Source: an uncultured Christensenella sp.
GTDB taxonomy: Bacteria; Bacillota; Clostridia; Christensenellales; Borkfalkiaceae
DNA: 64,000 bases
Assembly: GCA_910583545.1 (NCBI GenBank)
Contig: CAJTXM010000006.1
Span: 3,659 to 67,658, forward strand
Direction: 5' to 3'
This document shows, in pieces, positions 50,916-57,260 of this stretch (positions are counted from its first letter, which is position 1; the number at the start of each line of letters is the position of its first letter). Under the pieces are notes generated by a model. It saw only the letters and a program-made list of their open reading frames with translations. It made no database searches and was not told the origin of the DNA. Position numbers and translations under genes: made by a program.

Positions 50916-51779
50916 TTACAGACCTATCGCAACCATAACGACGTTGACGACAATGCCGACCGCAACCGAAATGAGATACAGTACAAGCGCGAAAACTATG
51001 TTGCGCTTTATTTTTTTTGTGTTTTTGAAAAGTACGACGAGTCCTAAGCCGGCGTTTGCGCAAAGCCCCGCGGCACAGCTTCCCAGAGTAATACCGCCGT
51101 TGATGTAAGTTGCGGTAATGACAGCGCTCGAAGCGCAGTTGGGAATAAGTCCTATAAGCGCGGTGATGAACGGCTGAAAATACGTTCCGCCTATCATAGC
51201 TTCGGCGATTTTATCTTCGCCTACGGCGTCTATGACGAACCCGAAAATGAGATTGACTACTAAAATATAAAAAGCAATCTGCAAGGCGTGGAACAGCGGA
51301 TTTATCAGAAACACGCGCACGTCGCTCTTGCCGTCGTGCTCCCTTCCGCAGGAATAGGCGTGTATCTCTTCGGAAATTTCTTCCGTAAGTTTTTCGGCGG
51401 AATAGAGAAAGTTGACCAAATACCCGATACCGCATCCGACTATCAGCTTTATTACGACGAGAGGCATTATCGCCGAGGCGGACGCACCGCTTGAAAGAAG
51501 GATAATGAAAGCCTCGTCAGAGGTTGCCAAAAGCACAGCAAGAAGCGTGCCCGTGCGGATAAGCCCCTTGTCGTACAGCTTTGCCGCCATTACCGAAAAA
51601 CCGCATTGCGGTATCAGCCCCGTAGCCGAACCGATGAGCGGAGCCAGATTTCCCTGTAAAATTTTATGGTTGTGCGAAAAGGTCGTCCTGTGCTCTAAAA
51701 ATTCGATGAGAATGTAAATTACGAGCAGGAACGGCAGGACCGTCAGCGTATCCAAAAACGCGTCTAAAACAATATTCCA
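50916..51779 (-). CDS. putative metal-exporter-type permease (ArsP_2/DUF2899-like)
   Basis: A 287-residue membrane protein with about 8-10 helices in two similar halves, each with a polar GLIPQCGFSVMAAKLYDKG or GLIPNCASSAVITATYINGG motif (about residues 50-75 and 205-230). The G-L-I-P-x-C repeat matches the putative 10-TM heavy-metal exporter family that databases also list as putative manganese transporters; substrate is unproven. A His/Cys-containing loop (HAYSCGREHDGK) lies between the halves. I start at ATG 51779; codons upstream belong to the structured element. No Shine-Dalgarno is clear. Confidence 0.75.
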   Translation of the reverse strand, partial: WNIVLDAFLDTLTVLPFLLVIYILIEFLEHRTTFSHNHKILQGNLAPLIGSATGLIPQCGFSVMAAKLYDKGLIRTGTLLAVLLATSDEAFIILLSSGASASAIMPLVVIKLIVGCGIGYLVNFLYSAEKLTEEISEEIHAYSCGREHDGKSDVRVFLINPLFHALQIAFYILVVNLIFGFVIDAVGEDKIAEAMIGGTYFQPFITALIGLIPNCASSAVITATYINGGITLGSCAAGLCANAGLGLVVLFKNTKKIKRNIVFALVLYLISVAVGIVVNVVMVAIGL

Positions 51780-51790
51780 CATACAAAATA

Positions 51791-51965
51791 GTCTCACAAA
51801 AAATTTCGGCTGAGATGCGCCTCAATTTTTTCGTGAACTGAGGGCGTTGCCCTCTGTTTGCGATAACTAAGGCACACAATTATAGAAATCGCAAACATTC
51901 ACCTACTGAGGTGGCGGAGCCACAAATTGAGTGCGCTAAGCAAAAAGTGTGATTTTTGCTTGCGC
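51791..51965 (-). ncRNA. highly structured element upstream of the metal-type permease
   Basis: An unusually dense nested set of stems. Outer: GCGC-CTCAATTT (51817-51828) with AAATTGAG-T-GCGC (51924-51936). Inside it, GTGAA/TTCAC (51833-51837, 51898-51902) encloses GAGGGC-GTT-GCCCTC (51840-51854) and GTTTGCGAT/ATCGCAAAC (51856-51864, 51888-51896), with GTGGC-GGA-GCCAC (51911-51923) beside it. Flanking hairpins are AAGCAAAAA/TTTTTGCTT (51938-51961) and TCTCA/TGAGA (51792-51815). CACCT/AGGTG (51900-51913) competes with two of the stems. Which strand is functional is inferred from the downstream gene; it could instead be a MITE-like repeat. Confidence 0.55.
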
Positions 51966-52042
51966 CGTAAATTATTTTAAGAGTTAATAGCAAACTAACC
52001 GCTAATTATTTATTGACTGAATTTAACTTTTTAAAACATATT

Positions 52043-52063
52043 AAAAACCCCCTTTCGGGGGGC
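52043..52063 (-). terminator. terminator after the ABC ATPase gene
   Basis: Minus strand CCCCCC-GAAA-GGGGG followed by T5, 7 nt after the ATPase stop. Confidence 0.88.
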
Positions 52064-52069
52064 TTATAA

Positions 52070-53281
52070 TCATTTTTTCTTTTTTGTGCGTTTGTCGGCT
52101 TTGAACTTCTTTAAAAGTTCCTCTTCCTCGGTGAAAGGCAGAGGTATTCTGTCCGCGTCCGCATAGTCCGTTTTTTCATAACCTGCGTCCCTCTTCAAAA
52201 GATTAAGGCGCGTTTCGCCGTCGAAAAGATAGGTATGCGATACGTCGATTTTCAGTCCCGTTTCACTGCCGGACTGCGCGTCTTTATCCGTTACCGCAAC
52301 GAGCGTCTGTCCGCAGTATGCGCACTCGGCAAAGTTGGTTTCGCCGTCGCTTTCGGTCTTTGATATCTTTGCTCCGCTCCCCTTCTCCGTTTGGACGTCC
52401 TCGGGGCGTATTCCTAAAATTACGGTCTTTTCCGTATTTACATACGCTTCGATATCTTCGAATCTGTCAATAATATTCTGTGTAAGCTTGAGTCTGAACT
52501 CGCCCTTTTCGGCAAATACGTCCCCGTCAGTTTTGACGATTTTCGCGTTGTTGACGAAATTTATCGTAGGCGAACCTATTAAAAACGCGACGTACGCGTT
52601 CGCGGGGTAGTCGTAGAGGTTGGCAGGCGTATCTATCTGCTGAACTGTTCCGCCCTTCATTACGACGATGCGCGTGCCGATGGTCATTGCCTCGTTGAGA
52701 TTTTTCGTGGCGTAGACGAATGTTCCCTCCATTCTCGCCTGCAAATTTATTATGACGTTCAAAAGCTCGCCTTTTAAATTATCGTCAAGCCCGGACAGCG
52801 GTTCGTCCAGAAGATAGAGCTTCGGCTCCCTGACCATAGCCCTGCCTATCGCCACTCTCTGACGCTGCGCGCCCGTAAGAGTTTTCGGTTTTCTGTAAAG
52901 TATATCGGCAAGACCTAAAATATTCGCCGCCGACTTTACGCGCTGGTCGATAAGCGTTGACGAAGCTTTGCGCATTCTCAGTCCGAAAGCCATATTGTCA
53001 TAGACGTTGAGCGAGGGATAGAGAGTATCGTTTTTGAACACCATTGCGATATCCCTGTCCTTGGGCGCACATTCGGTAACGTCCTTGCCGTCGATAAATA
53101 TCTGACCGTCGGTGACGTCTTCGAGCCCTGCTATGACTCTTAAAAAAGTGGATTTACCGCTCTCTTCCGCGCCGACAACTACCAGAAACTCCCTGTCGGA
53201 AGTTTCGAGATTTATATCGTATAGCGCAAGCGTTCCCGAAGGATATACTTTGTTTACGCCGTTGAGTTTTAAACTTGCCAT
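52070..53281 (-). CDS. MsmK/UgpC-like ABC ATPase with altered catalytic loops
   Basis: A 403-residue ATPase of the sugar-importer (CUT1) type with a C-terminal regulatory TOBE domain (about 235-370). Walker A GAEESGKST (37-45) and Walker B LYLLDEP (Asp159, Glu160) are intact. The Q-loop reads VFKN with Lys83 instead of Gln, the signature is LTGAQ (135-139) instead of LSGGQ, and the switch His is Lys193 in ATKN. An added C-x2-C (ECAYCGQ) sits in the TOBE region. No permease or binding-protein gene is adjacent, as for shared MsmK ATPases. Whether it still hydrolyses ATP is doubtful. It could be shared by distant transporters or be a regulatory paralog. Confidence 0.85.
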   Translation of the reverse strand: MASLKLNGVNKVYPSGTLALYDINLETSDREFLVVVGAEESGKSTFLRVIAGLEDVTDGQIFIDGKDVTECAPKDRDIAMVFKNDTLYPSLNVYDNMAFGLRMRKASSTLIDQRVKSAANILGLADILYRKPKTLTGAQRQRVAIGRAMVREPKLYLLDEPLSGLDDNLKGELLNVIINLQARMEGTFVYATKNLNEAMTIGTRIVVMKGGTVQQIDTPANLYDYPANAYVAFLIGSPTINFVNNAKIVKTDGDVFAEKGEFRLKLTQNIIDRFEDIEAYVNTEKTVILGIRPEDVQTEKGSGAKISKTESDGETNFAECAYCGQTLVAVTDKDAQSGSETGLKIDVSHTYLFDGETRLNLLKRDAGYEKTDYADADRIPLPFTEEEELLKKFKADKRTKKKK

Positions 53282-53310
53282 ATAACACCAAAACTGAATT
53301 TAATAAGGCA

Positions 53311-53339
53311 ATTATATCATACTTTTAACTTTTTTCAAA
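53311..53339 (-). promoter_or_regulatory. promoter of the ABC ATPase gene
   Basis: Minus strand TTTGAA (53334-53339), 17-nt spacer, extended -10 TGATATAAT with hexamer 53311-53316; leader about 25 nt. Confidence 0.55.
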
Positions 53340-53367
53340 CATAACTTGCGCTATTCGATAAAAATTA

Positions 53368-53396
53368 TTGTGTTTTTTTTGTAAAAGTGTTATTAT
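53368..53396 (+). promoter_or_regulatory. promoter giving a leaderless queH transcript
   Basis: TTGTGT (53368-53373), 17-nt spacer, extended -10 TGTTATTAT with hexamer 53391-53396. The predicted +1 is 53403, the G of the GTG start. Confidence 0.6.
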
Positions 53397-53402
53397 TTAT
53401 CC

Positions 53403-53993
53403 GTGAACGCAAAAAATTATAACGCGCTTATGGAAAAAGAAGTTGCATCGTTTGATAAAAAGCAAACGCTTTTACTGCACTGCTGCTGTGCGCCCTGTTC
53501 CTCCGCGTGTCTTGAAAGGCTGAAAGACAGTTTCGAAATTACGGTATTTTTCTGTAATCCGAATATCGAGGATGCGGAATACGAAAGGCGGAAAGCCGAG
53601 CTTATACGATTTATCGGCGAAACGGGCTACGCGGAAATTCTTGAATGCGGACACGACACCGGCTTATACTATTCGGCGATAAAAGGGCTGGAAGGCGAAA
53701 AAGAAGGCGGAAAGCGCTGTGAAAAATGTTTTTATCTCAGGCTTAAAGAAACTGCGGAAACCGCCGAAAAATTCGGGTTCGGATACTTTGCGACTACGCT
53801 TACTATAAGCCCTCTGAAAAACGCCCGTCTCATAAACGAAATCGGCGAAAAGCTTGCCGAAGGGAAAAAAGTAAAGTGGCTGTATTCCGATTTCAAAAAA
53901 AAGGACGGATATTTAAACTCGCTCCGTCTGTCCGAAAAATATAATTTGTACAGACAAAATTACTGCGGCTGCGTTTACAGCAAAAATAAATAA
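53403..53993 (+). CDS. queH: epoxyqueuosine reductase QueH
   Basis: A 196-residue non-cobalamin enzyme for the last step of queuosine synthesis, reducing epoxyqueuosine-34 in tRNA. Motifs: LLHCCCAPCSSACLE (residues 23-37), CNPNI..YERR, GKRCEKCFYLRL, TTLTISPLKN and the C-terminal YRQNYCGCVYS. Cysteines from the first and last motifs form the cluster and redox sites known for QueH. It starts at GTG 53403; no Shine-Dalgarno is seen, and the promoter places +1 at this codon. No other queuosine genes are in the window. Confidence 0.92.
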   Translation: MNAKNYNALMEKEVASFDKKQTLLLHCCCAPCSSACLERLKDSFEITVFFCNPNIEDAEYERRKAELIRFIGETGYAEILECGHDTGLYYSAIKGLEGEKEGGKRCEKCFYLRLKETAETAEKFGFGYFATTLTISPLKNARLINEIGEKLAEGKKVKWLYSDFKKKDGYLNSLRLSEKYNLYRQNYCGCVYSKNK

Positions 53994-54043
53994 TTTAAGA
54001 TTAATTACGGTGCAAGGAAGATTTTCTTTCTAAGAGCGCCCCA

Positions 54044-54081
54044 TTGCGAAAACTTTCGATCACGGACAATTGTTTTCGCAA
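54044..54081 (+). promoter_or_regulatory. leader hairpin before the carbamoyltransferase gene
   Basis: Perfect 10-bp inverted repeat TTGCGAAAAC / GTTTTCGCAA (54044-54053 and 54072-54081) around an 18-nt loop, ending 21 nt before the ATG. It has no U-tract, so it could be a protein-binding site or leader structure rather than a terminator. Confidence 0.5.
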
Positions 54082-54102
54082 AACATTTTGTGAGGACTTT
54101 CT

Positions 54103-55041
54103 ATGGATATTAACAGATACCGCCCCTCTTACGGAGTGGAACAAAAGCATCTGACAAGGCTCGCCGATTACTCTACGGAAGAGATATTCGAAGTTTTATA
54201 TGCAACGAAAGCGATGAAAGCCAAGTTCGCCGCACACGAAAGCACTTGCATTTTGCAGGGAACTACCGTTGCCCTGCTTTTCGGCGATACTTCGCTGAGA
54301 ACGCGTTCGGCTCTGGAAATAGGCGTCCGCCAGCTCGGCGGAGTTTGCGTTAATCTTCCTTACAGCGAAGCCGATATGCAGGCAGGCGAGAATATCGCCG
54401 ATATAGTCAAAGTCGTTGCGCGTTACGGCGTGGGCGCTTTGGTAACGCGTACGATAAACCAGAACGACCTTGACGCGTTCTGTGCGGTTTCGCCGATTTC
54501 GATTATCAATTCTTCGAACGAGGACTATAATCCCGTGCAGACGCTTTGCGACCTTTTTACTGTCTGGGAAAAGAAAGGCAAGTTCGAAGGGCTGAAAATC
54601 GCGTATGTCGGCAAGGGTGAAAACACCGCCGTATCGCTTATAATGGGCGCGATAAAGTGCGGTATGGAAGTCGCCGTTTCAACGCCGAAAGAATTTGCGA
54701 TAAAGCCCGAACACCTGACGAGAGCCGAGCAGTACGGAAAGATTTTTATCACAGACAATCCTGCGGAAGCCGTAAAGGACGCCGATATCGTCTATACCGA
54801 CAACTACAATTACCACTCTTTACTCTCCAAAAAGGACAGCGAAATTCTGTTCCCGTATCAGGTAAACAATTCGCTGATGTCGCTTGCAAAACATAACGCA
54901 ATGTTTATGCACCCCCTGCCGGCGTCGCGCGGAGCGGAAGTCACTGCGGACGTGATAGACGGCAAACTGAGCGCCGTTTTGGATCAGGGCGAAAACAAAC
55001 TTCACGTCATAAAAGCAGTTCTTGCTTTATTAATTAAATAA
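54103..55041 (+). CDS. OTCase/ATCase-family carbamoyltransferase of unknown specificity
   Basis: A 312-residue carbamoyltransferase. The carbamoyl-phosphate loop is S64-L-R-T-R68 (STRTR in most). The usual HPxQ is NPVQ (143-146), with Asn for the phosphate-contacting His. The ornithine HCLP motif is H270-P-L-P, and the ornithine-binding DxxxSMG loop is missing; its place (about 228-245) reads DIVYTDNYNYHSLL. The C-terminal RGAEVTADVIDGKLS..DQGENKLHVIKA is OTC-like. So it is neither a standard OTC nor a standard ATCase. GAGGA precedes the ATG. No arginine or pyrimidine genes are near. Confidence 0.8.
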   Translation: MDINRYRPSYGVEQKHLTRLADYSTEEIFEVLYATKAMKAKFAAHESTCILQGTTVALLFGDTSLRTRSALEIGVRQLGGVCVNLPYSEADMQAGENIADIVKVVARYGVGALVTRTINQNDLDAFCAVSPISIINSSNEDYNPVQTLCDLFTVWEKKGKFEGLKIAYVGKGENTAVSLIMGAIKCGMEVAVSTPKEFAIKPEHLTRAEQYGKIFITDNPAEAVKDADIVYTDNYNYHSLLSKKDSEILFPYQVNNSLMSLAKHNAMFMHPLPASRGAEVTADVIDGKLSAVLDQGENKLHVIKAVLALLIK

Positions 55042-55049
55042 TAAGTTAA

Positions 55050-55090
55050 AAAACTCTGCCGAACTCAAAAAATGTTCGGCAGAGTTTTTT
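55050..55090. terminator. bidirectional terminator between carbamoyltransferase and phosphoesterase
   Basis: Stem AAAACTCTGCCGAAC / GTTCGGCAGAGTTTT with a 9-nt loop, A-run before and T6 after; convergent genes on both sides. Confidence 0.9.
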
Positions 55091-55874
55091 AATTAATTTC
55101 GATTACTACTATTTCAGGGCGGTTGAAAAGGCGCAACGGGAATTCTGAATTGCCGAGTCCCCTTGAAATAATCATTGCGCTGTCCCCCTCCCGATGCAGG
55201 CCCGAAGTGTATTTCGGGAATTTGCCCTGACCCGGGGCATAAAGCCCGATTTTCGTAAAGGGTATGCGCCACTGTCCGCCGTGCGCGTGTCCGCAGAGAA
55301 CGAGATCGTAACCGTATTTTGAATATTTATCCTTAAAAAACTGCGGTTCGTGCGCAAGAAGAATTTTAGGTTTTTTATCGGGAGTTATCTTTGCGATTTT
55401 GTCATTCCTCAAAGACGCGCCGTTTAAGCCCGTGACTGTAAGAGAGCTGATTTCCGCCGAGGCATCGTCCAAAACAGTTGCGCCTGCTTCCTTTAAAGCT
55501 TTACGCAGATTTCTGTATCCCTTGTTGCGCATTTCGTGGTTGCCTGCAACATATATAACGGGAGCGATTTCCTTTAACGATGCGACGGCTTCGACTGCGA
55601 CTTCAAAATTTTTCGGGGTATACAAATGAATAATATCGCCGGTGATTGCGATAAAGTCGGGCTCTATCGACCTGACTTTTTCGATAAGTCTTATATTCTT
55701 ATGCCCGAAGCGTTTGCCGTGCAAGTCGGAAAGGTGAACGATTTTCAGTTTGGGCGCACCGTCTGTTTTTTTGCGGTATCGGGTAATTTTTATACAGCTG
55801 TTGTTGAACCAAACGAAAAGCACGCAGAGCGCGCAAAAAGATATCACGCCGACAGCGATATAAAGATAAATCAT
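55089..55874 (-). CDS. membrane-anchored metallophosphoesterase (YkuE-like)
   Basis: A 261-residue calcineurin-like phosphoesterase with an N-terminal helix (2-26) anchoring it to the membrane. Motifs: HLSDLHGKRFG (DxH), AITGDIIH (GD), YVAGNHEMR (GNH), LLAHEP and LCGHAHGGQWRIPF (GHxH). The HGGQWRIPF ending is typical of YkuE-like proteins. Substrate unknown, possibly a lipid or nucleotide diphosphate. It overlaps trmB by 4 nt (ATGA), so it is coupled to that gene. Confidence 0.85.
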   Translation of the reverse strand: MIYLYIAVGVISFCALCVLFVWFNNSCIKITRYRKKTDGAPKLKIVHLSDLHGKRFGHKNIRLIEKVRSIEPDFIAITGDIIHLYTPKNFEVAVEAVASLKEIAPVIYVAGNHEMRNKGYRNLRKALKEAGATVLDDASAEISSLTVTGLNGASLRNDKIAKITPDKKPKILLAHEPQFFKDKYSKYGYDLVLCGHAHGGQWRIPFTKIGLYAPGQGKFPKYTSGLHREGDSAMIISRGLGNSEFPLRLFNRPEIVVIEIN

Positions 55875-56542
55875 TTGACCTCCGCCACTATTCTGAAAAT
55901 CGGCTTGCCCCTCTCTTTGAAAAGCTTTTCGTGTTCGGTTTCGACATCGCCCGCGACGGGGTGATTTTTTAAGTCCTCGCAGACCTCTTTTATTTCAAAG
56001 CCTGCCTCTTTATAGTTTTCAAGCGAAAAGAGATAAAAATCTTTATCGTCGGTTTTCTGAACTATTAATGAGCCTTTTTTCAGAAACGATGAATATATAT
56101 TTAAAAATCTCGTATGAGTTAAACGCTGTTTTTTATAGCCCTCTTTGGGAAGAGGGTTTGAAAAATTGAGATACAGCTTTTCAACCGAATTTTCTTTGAG
56201 ATATTTGGGAAGAACTTCGGCGGCGCAGTTCAGCAAGCAGACGTTTTCAATGCCTTCTCTCAGCGTCCTTTCGCAGGCGTCGATGATTACGTTTGAAATT
56301 TTTTCGACTGCGACGAAGTTGATATCGGGGTTTAATTTTGCCGTTTCAACTATAAATTTACCCTTTCCGCATCCGATTTCGAGATGCACGGGATTTGAAT
56401 TTCCGAAAATATTTTCAAAGTCGAGGTATTCCTTTACCTCGGCCGACCTTTTCATATTTTTGTCAGAAAGGTCGGCAATTTTAAGTATTTTACCGCAGGC
56501 TGACAGCCTTTCGTCCAAGTGTGGTTTTCTGTGCATTCTCAT
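55871..56542 (-). CDS. trmB: tRNA (guanine-N7-)-methyltransferase TrmB
   Basis: A 223-residue class I methyltransferase that forms m7G46 in the tRNA variable loop. It has the SAM motif HLEIGCGKGKFIVETA, AVEKISNVI, the family's LNFSNPLPK (usually NFPDPWPK; here Ser, Asn and Leu replace residues of the P-D-P-W core), QRLTHTRFL and a C-terminal GKPIFR. The altered catalytic-loop sequence deserves note, but overall match and length are good. The ATG at 56542 lies about 3 nt after the predicted +1 with no Shine-Dalgarno. Confidence 0.88.
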   Translation of the reverse strand: MRMHRKPHLDERLSACGKILKIADLSDKNMKRSAEVKEYLDFENIFGNSNPVHLEIGCGKGKFIVETAKLNPDINFVAVEKISNVIIDACERTLREGIENVCLLNCAAEVLPKYLKENSVEKLYLNFSNPLPKEGYKKQRLTHTRFLNIYSSFLKKGSLIVQKTDDKDFYLFSLENYKEAGFEIKEVCEDLKNHPVAGDVETEHEKLFKERGKPIFRIVAEVK

Positions 56543-56551
56543 AATAATGTT

Positions 56552-56580
56552 ATTATATCACCGATAATAAAATTAATCAA
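56552..56580 (-). promoter_or_regulatory. promoter of trmB, near-leaderless
   Basis: Minus strand TTGATT (56575-56580), 17-nt spacer, extended -10 TGATATAAT with hexamer 56552-56557; predicted +1 near 56545, 3 nt before the ATG. Confidence 0.6.
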
Positions 56581-56675
56581 ATTATTTAATTAAAAAGTGT
56601 TTAAAGCGTTTTATACGAGTTATATATAAACGTCGGGTGAAATATGCGTTCGTCGGGGACGCAGAGGGAATTTTT

Positions 56676-57224
56676 TTGAGTTTTATTCAGATTATAAACA
56701 CTTTCACCTTTTACGGGTTAGACATAGGCGCGCTCGCACTTTTAACCTGCGCTATAACTCAGCTTATAAAAAGGCTTTTCTTCAAAACCGCGAGAAAAAA
56801 GCTTGTTACGTTTATGCCGTTCATTATTGGTACGGCTCTCTATGCAGTATATGCCGTTATCCGGAATTTGAGCTTTGAATATCTTTTAAACGAATACGTT
56901 TCGATTCTGGAACACGGAATTTCGGTCGGGGCGGTTGCAACGCTTTACTACGTTTTATACGAGCAGTTCATAAGGGAAAAAGACGGTCTTTCCGAAACCG
57001 AGGGAGTTATTGCAACGCTTTTGGAAGGCTACGTTCCTGCGGAAAATCTCACCGCCGCTTCGAAGGCGGTCGCCTCCGCGATAGAAAAGGACGTGACGGG
57101 CAATGGCGCGGAAAAAGCGCAGAAACTTTTAAGCGAATATTCCGACGGAAAAATAAGCGAAAACGATATTCTGCTTTTATCGAGGCTGATAATAGAGACG
57201 CTTGCGCACCTTACAACTAAATAA
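56676..57224 (+). CDS. three-helix membrane protein, family unknown
   Basis: A 182-residue protein if it starts at TTG 56676, which follows AGAGGGA at good spacing; the GTG at 56637 has only GGGT-like sequence and would add a charged 13-residue N-terminus. Helices lie near 12-32, 46-66 and 82-100, followed by a hydrophilic Ala/Glu-rich cytosolic domain of about 80 residues. The first part resembles phage-holin-like or mechanosensing small membrane proteins only vaguely. It diverges from trmB and has a terminator. Confidence 0.65.
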   Translation: MSFIQIINTFTFYGLDIGALALLTCAITQLIKRLFFKTARKKLVTFMPFIIGTALYAVYAVIRNLSFEYLLNEYVSILEHGISVGAVATLYYVLYEQFIREKDGLSETEGVIATLLEGYVPAENLTAASKAVASAIEKDVTGNGAEKAQKLLSEYSDGKISENDILLLSRLIIETLAHLTTK

Positions 57225-57230
57225 AAAAAG

Positions 57231-57260
57231 ACGGCGCGGAAATCCGCGCCGTTTCTTTTT
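57231..57260. terminator. bidirectional terminator
   Basis: Perfect stem ACGGCGCGGA / TCCGCGCCGT, A7 before and TTCTTTTT after; shared by the membrane protein (+) and the ABC-FtsX gene (-). Confidence 0.88.

Noticed and set aside
51791..51965. yybP-ykoY (Mn) or NiCo riboswitch
   Set aside because: Family of the downstream permease suggested it, but the conserved loop sequences I would expect are absent. Kept as an unassigned structured element.
54001..54102. T-box or attenuator before the carbamoyltransferase
   Set aside because: Only one hairpin with no U-tract and no T-box core sequence; listed merely as a leader hairpin.
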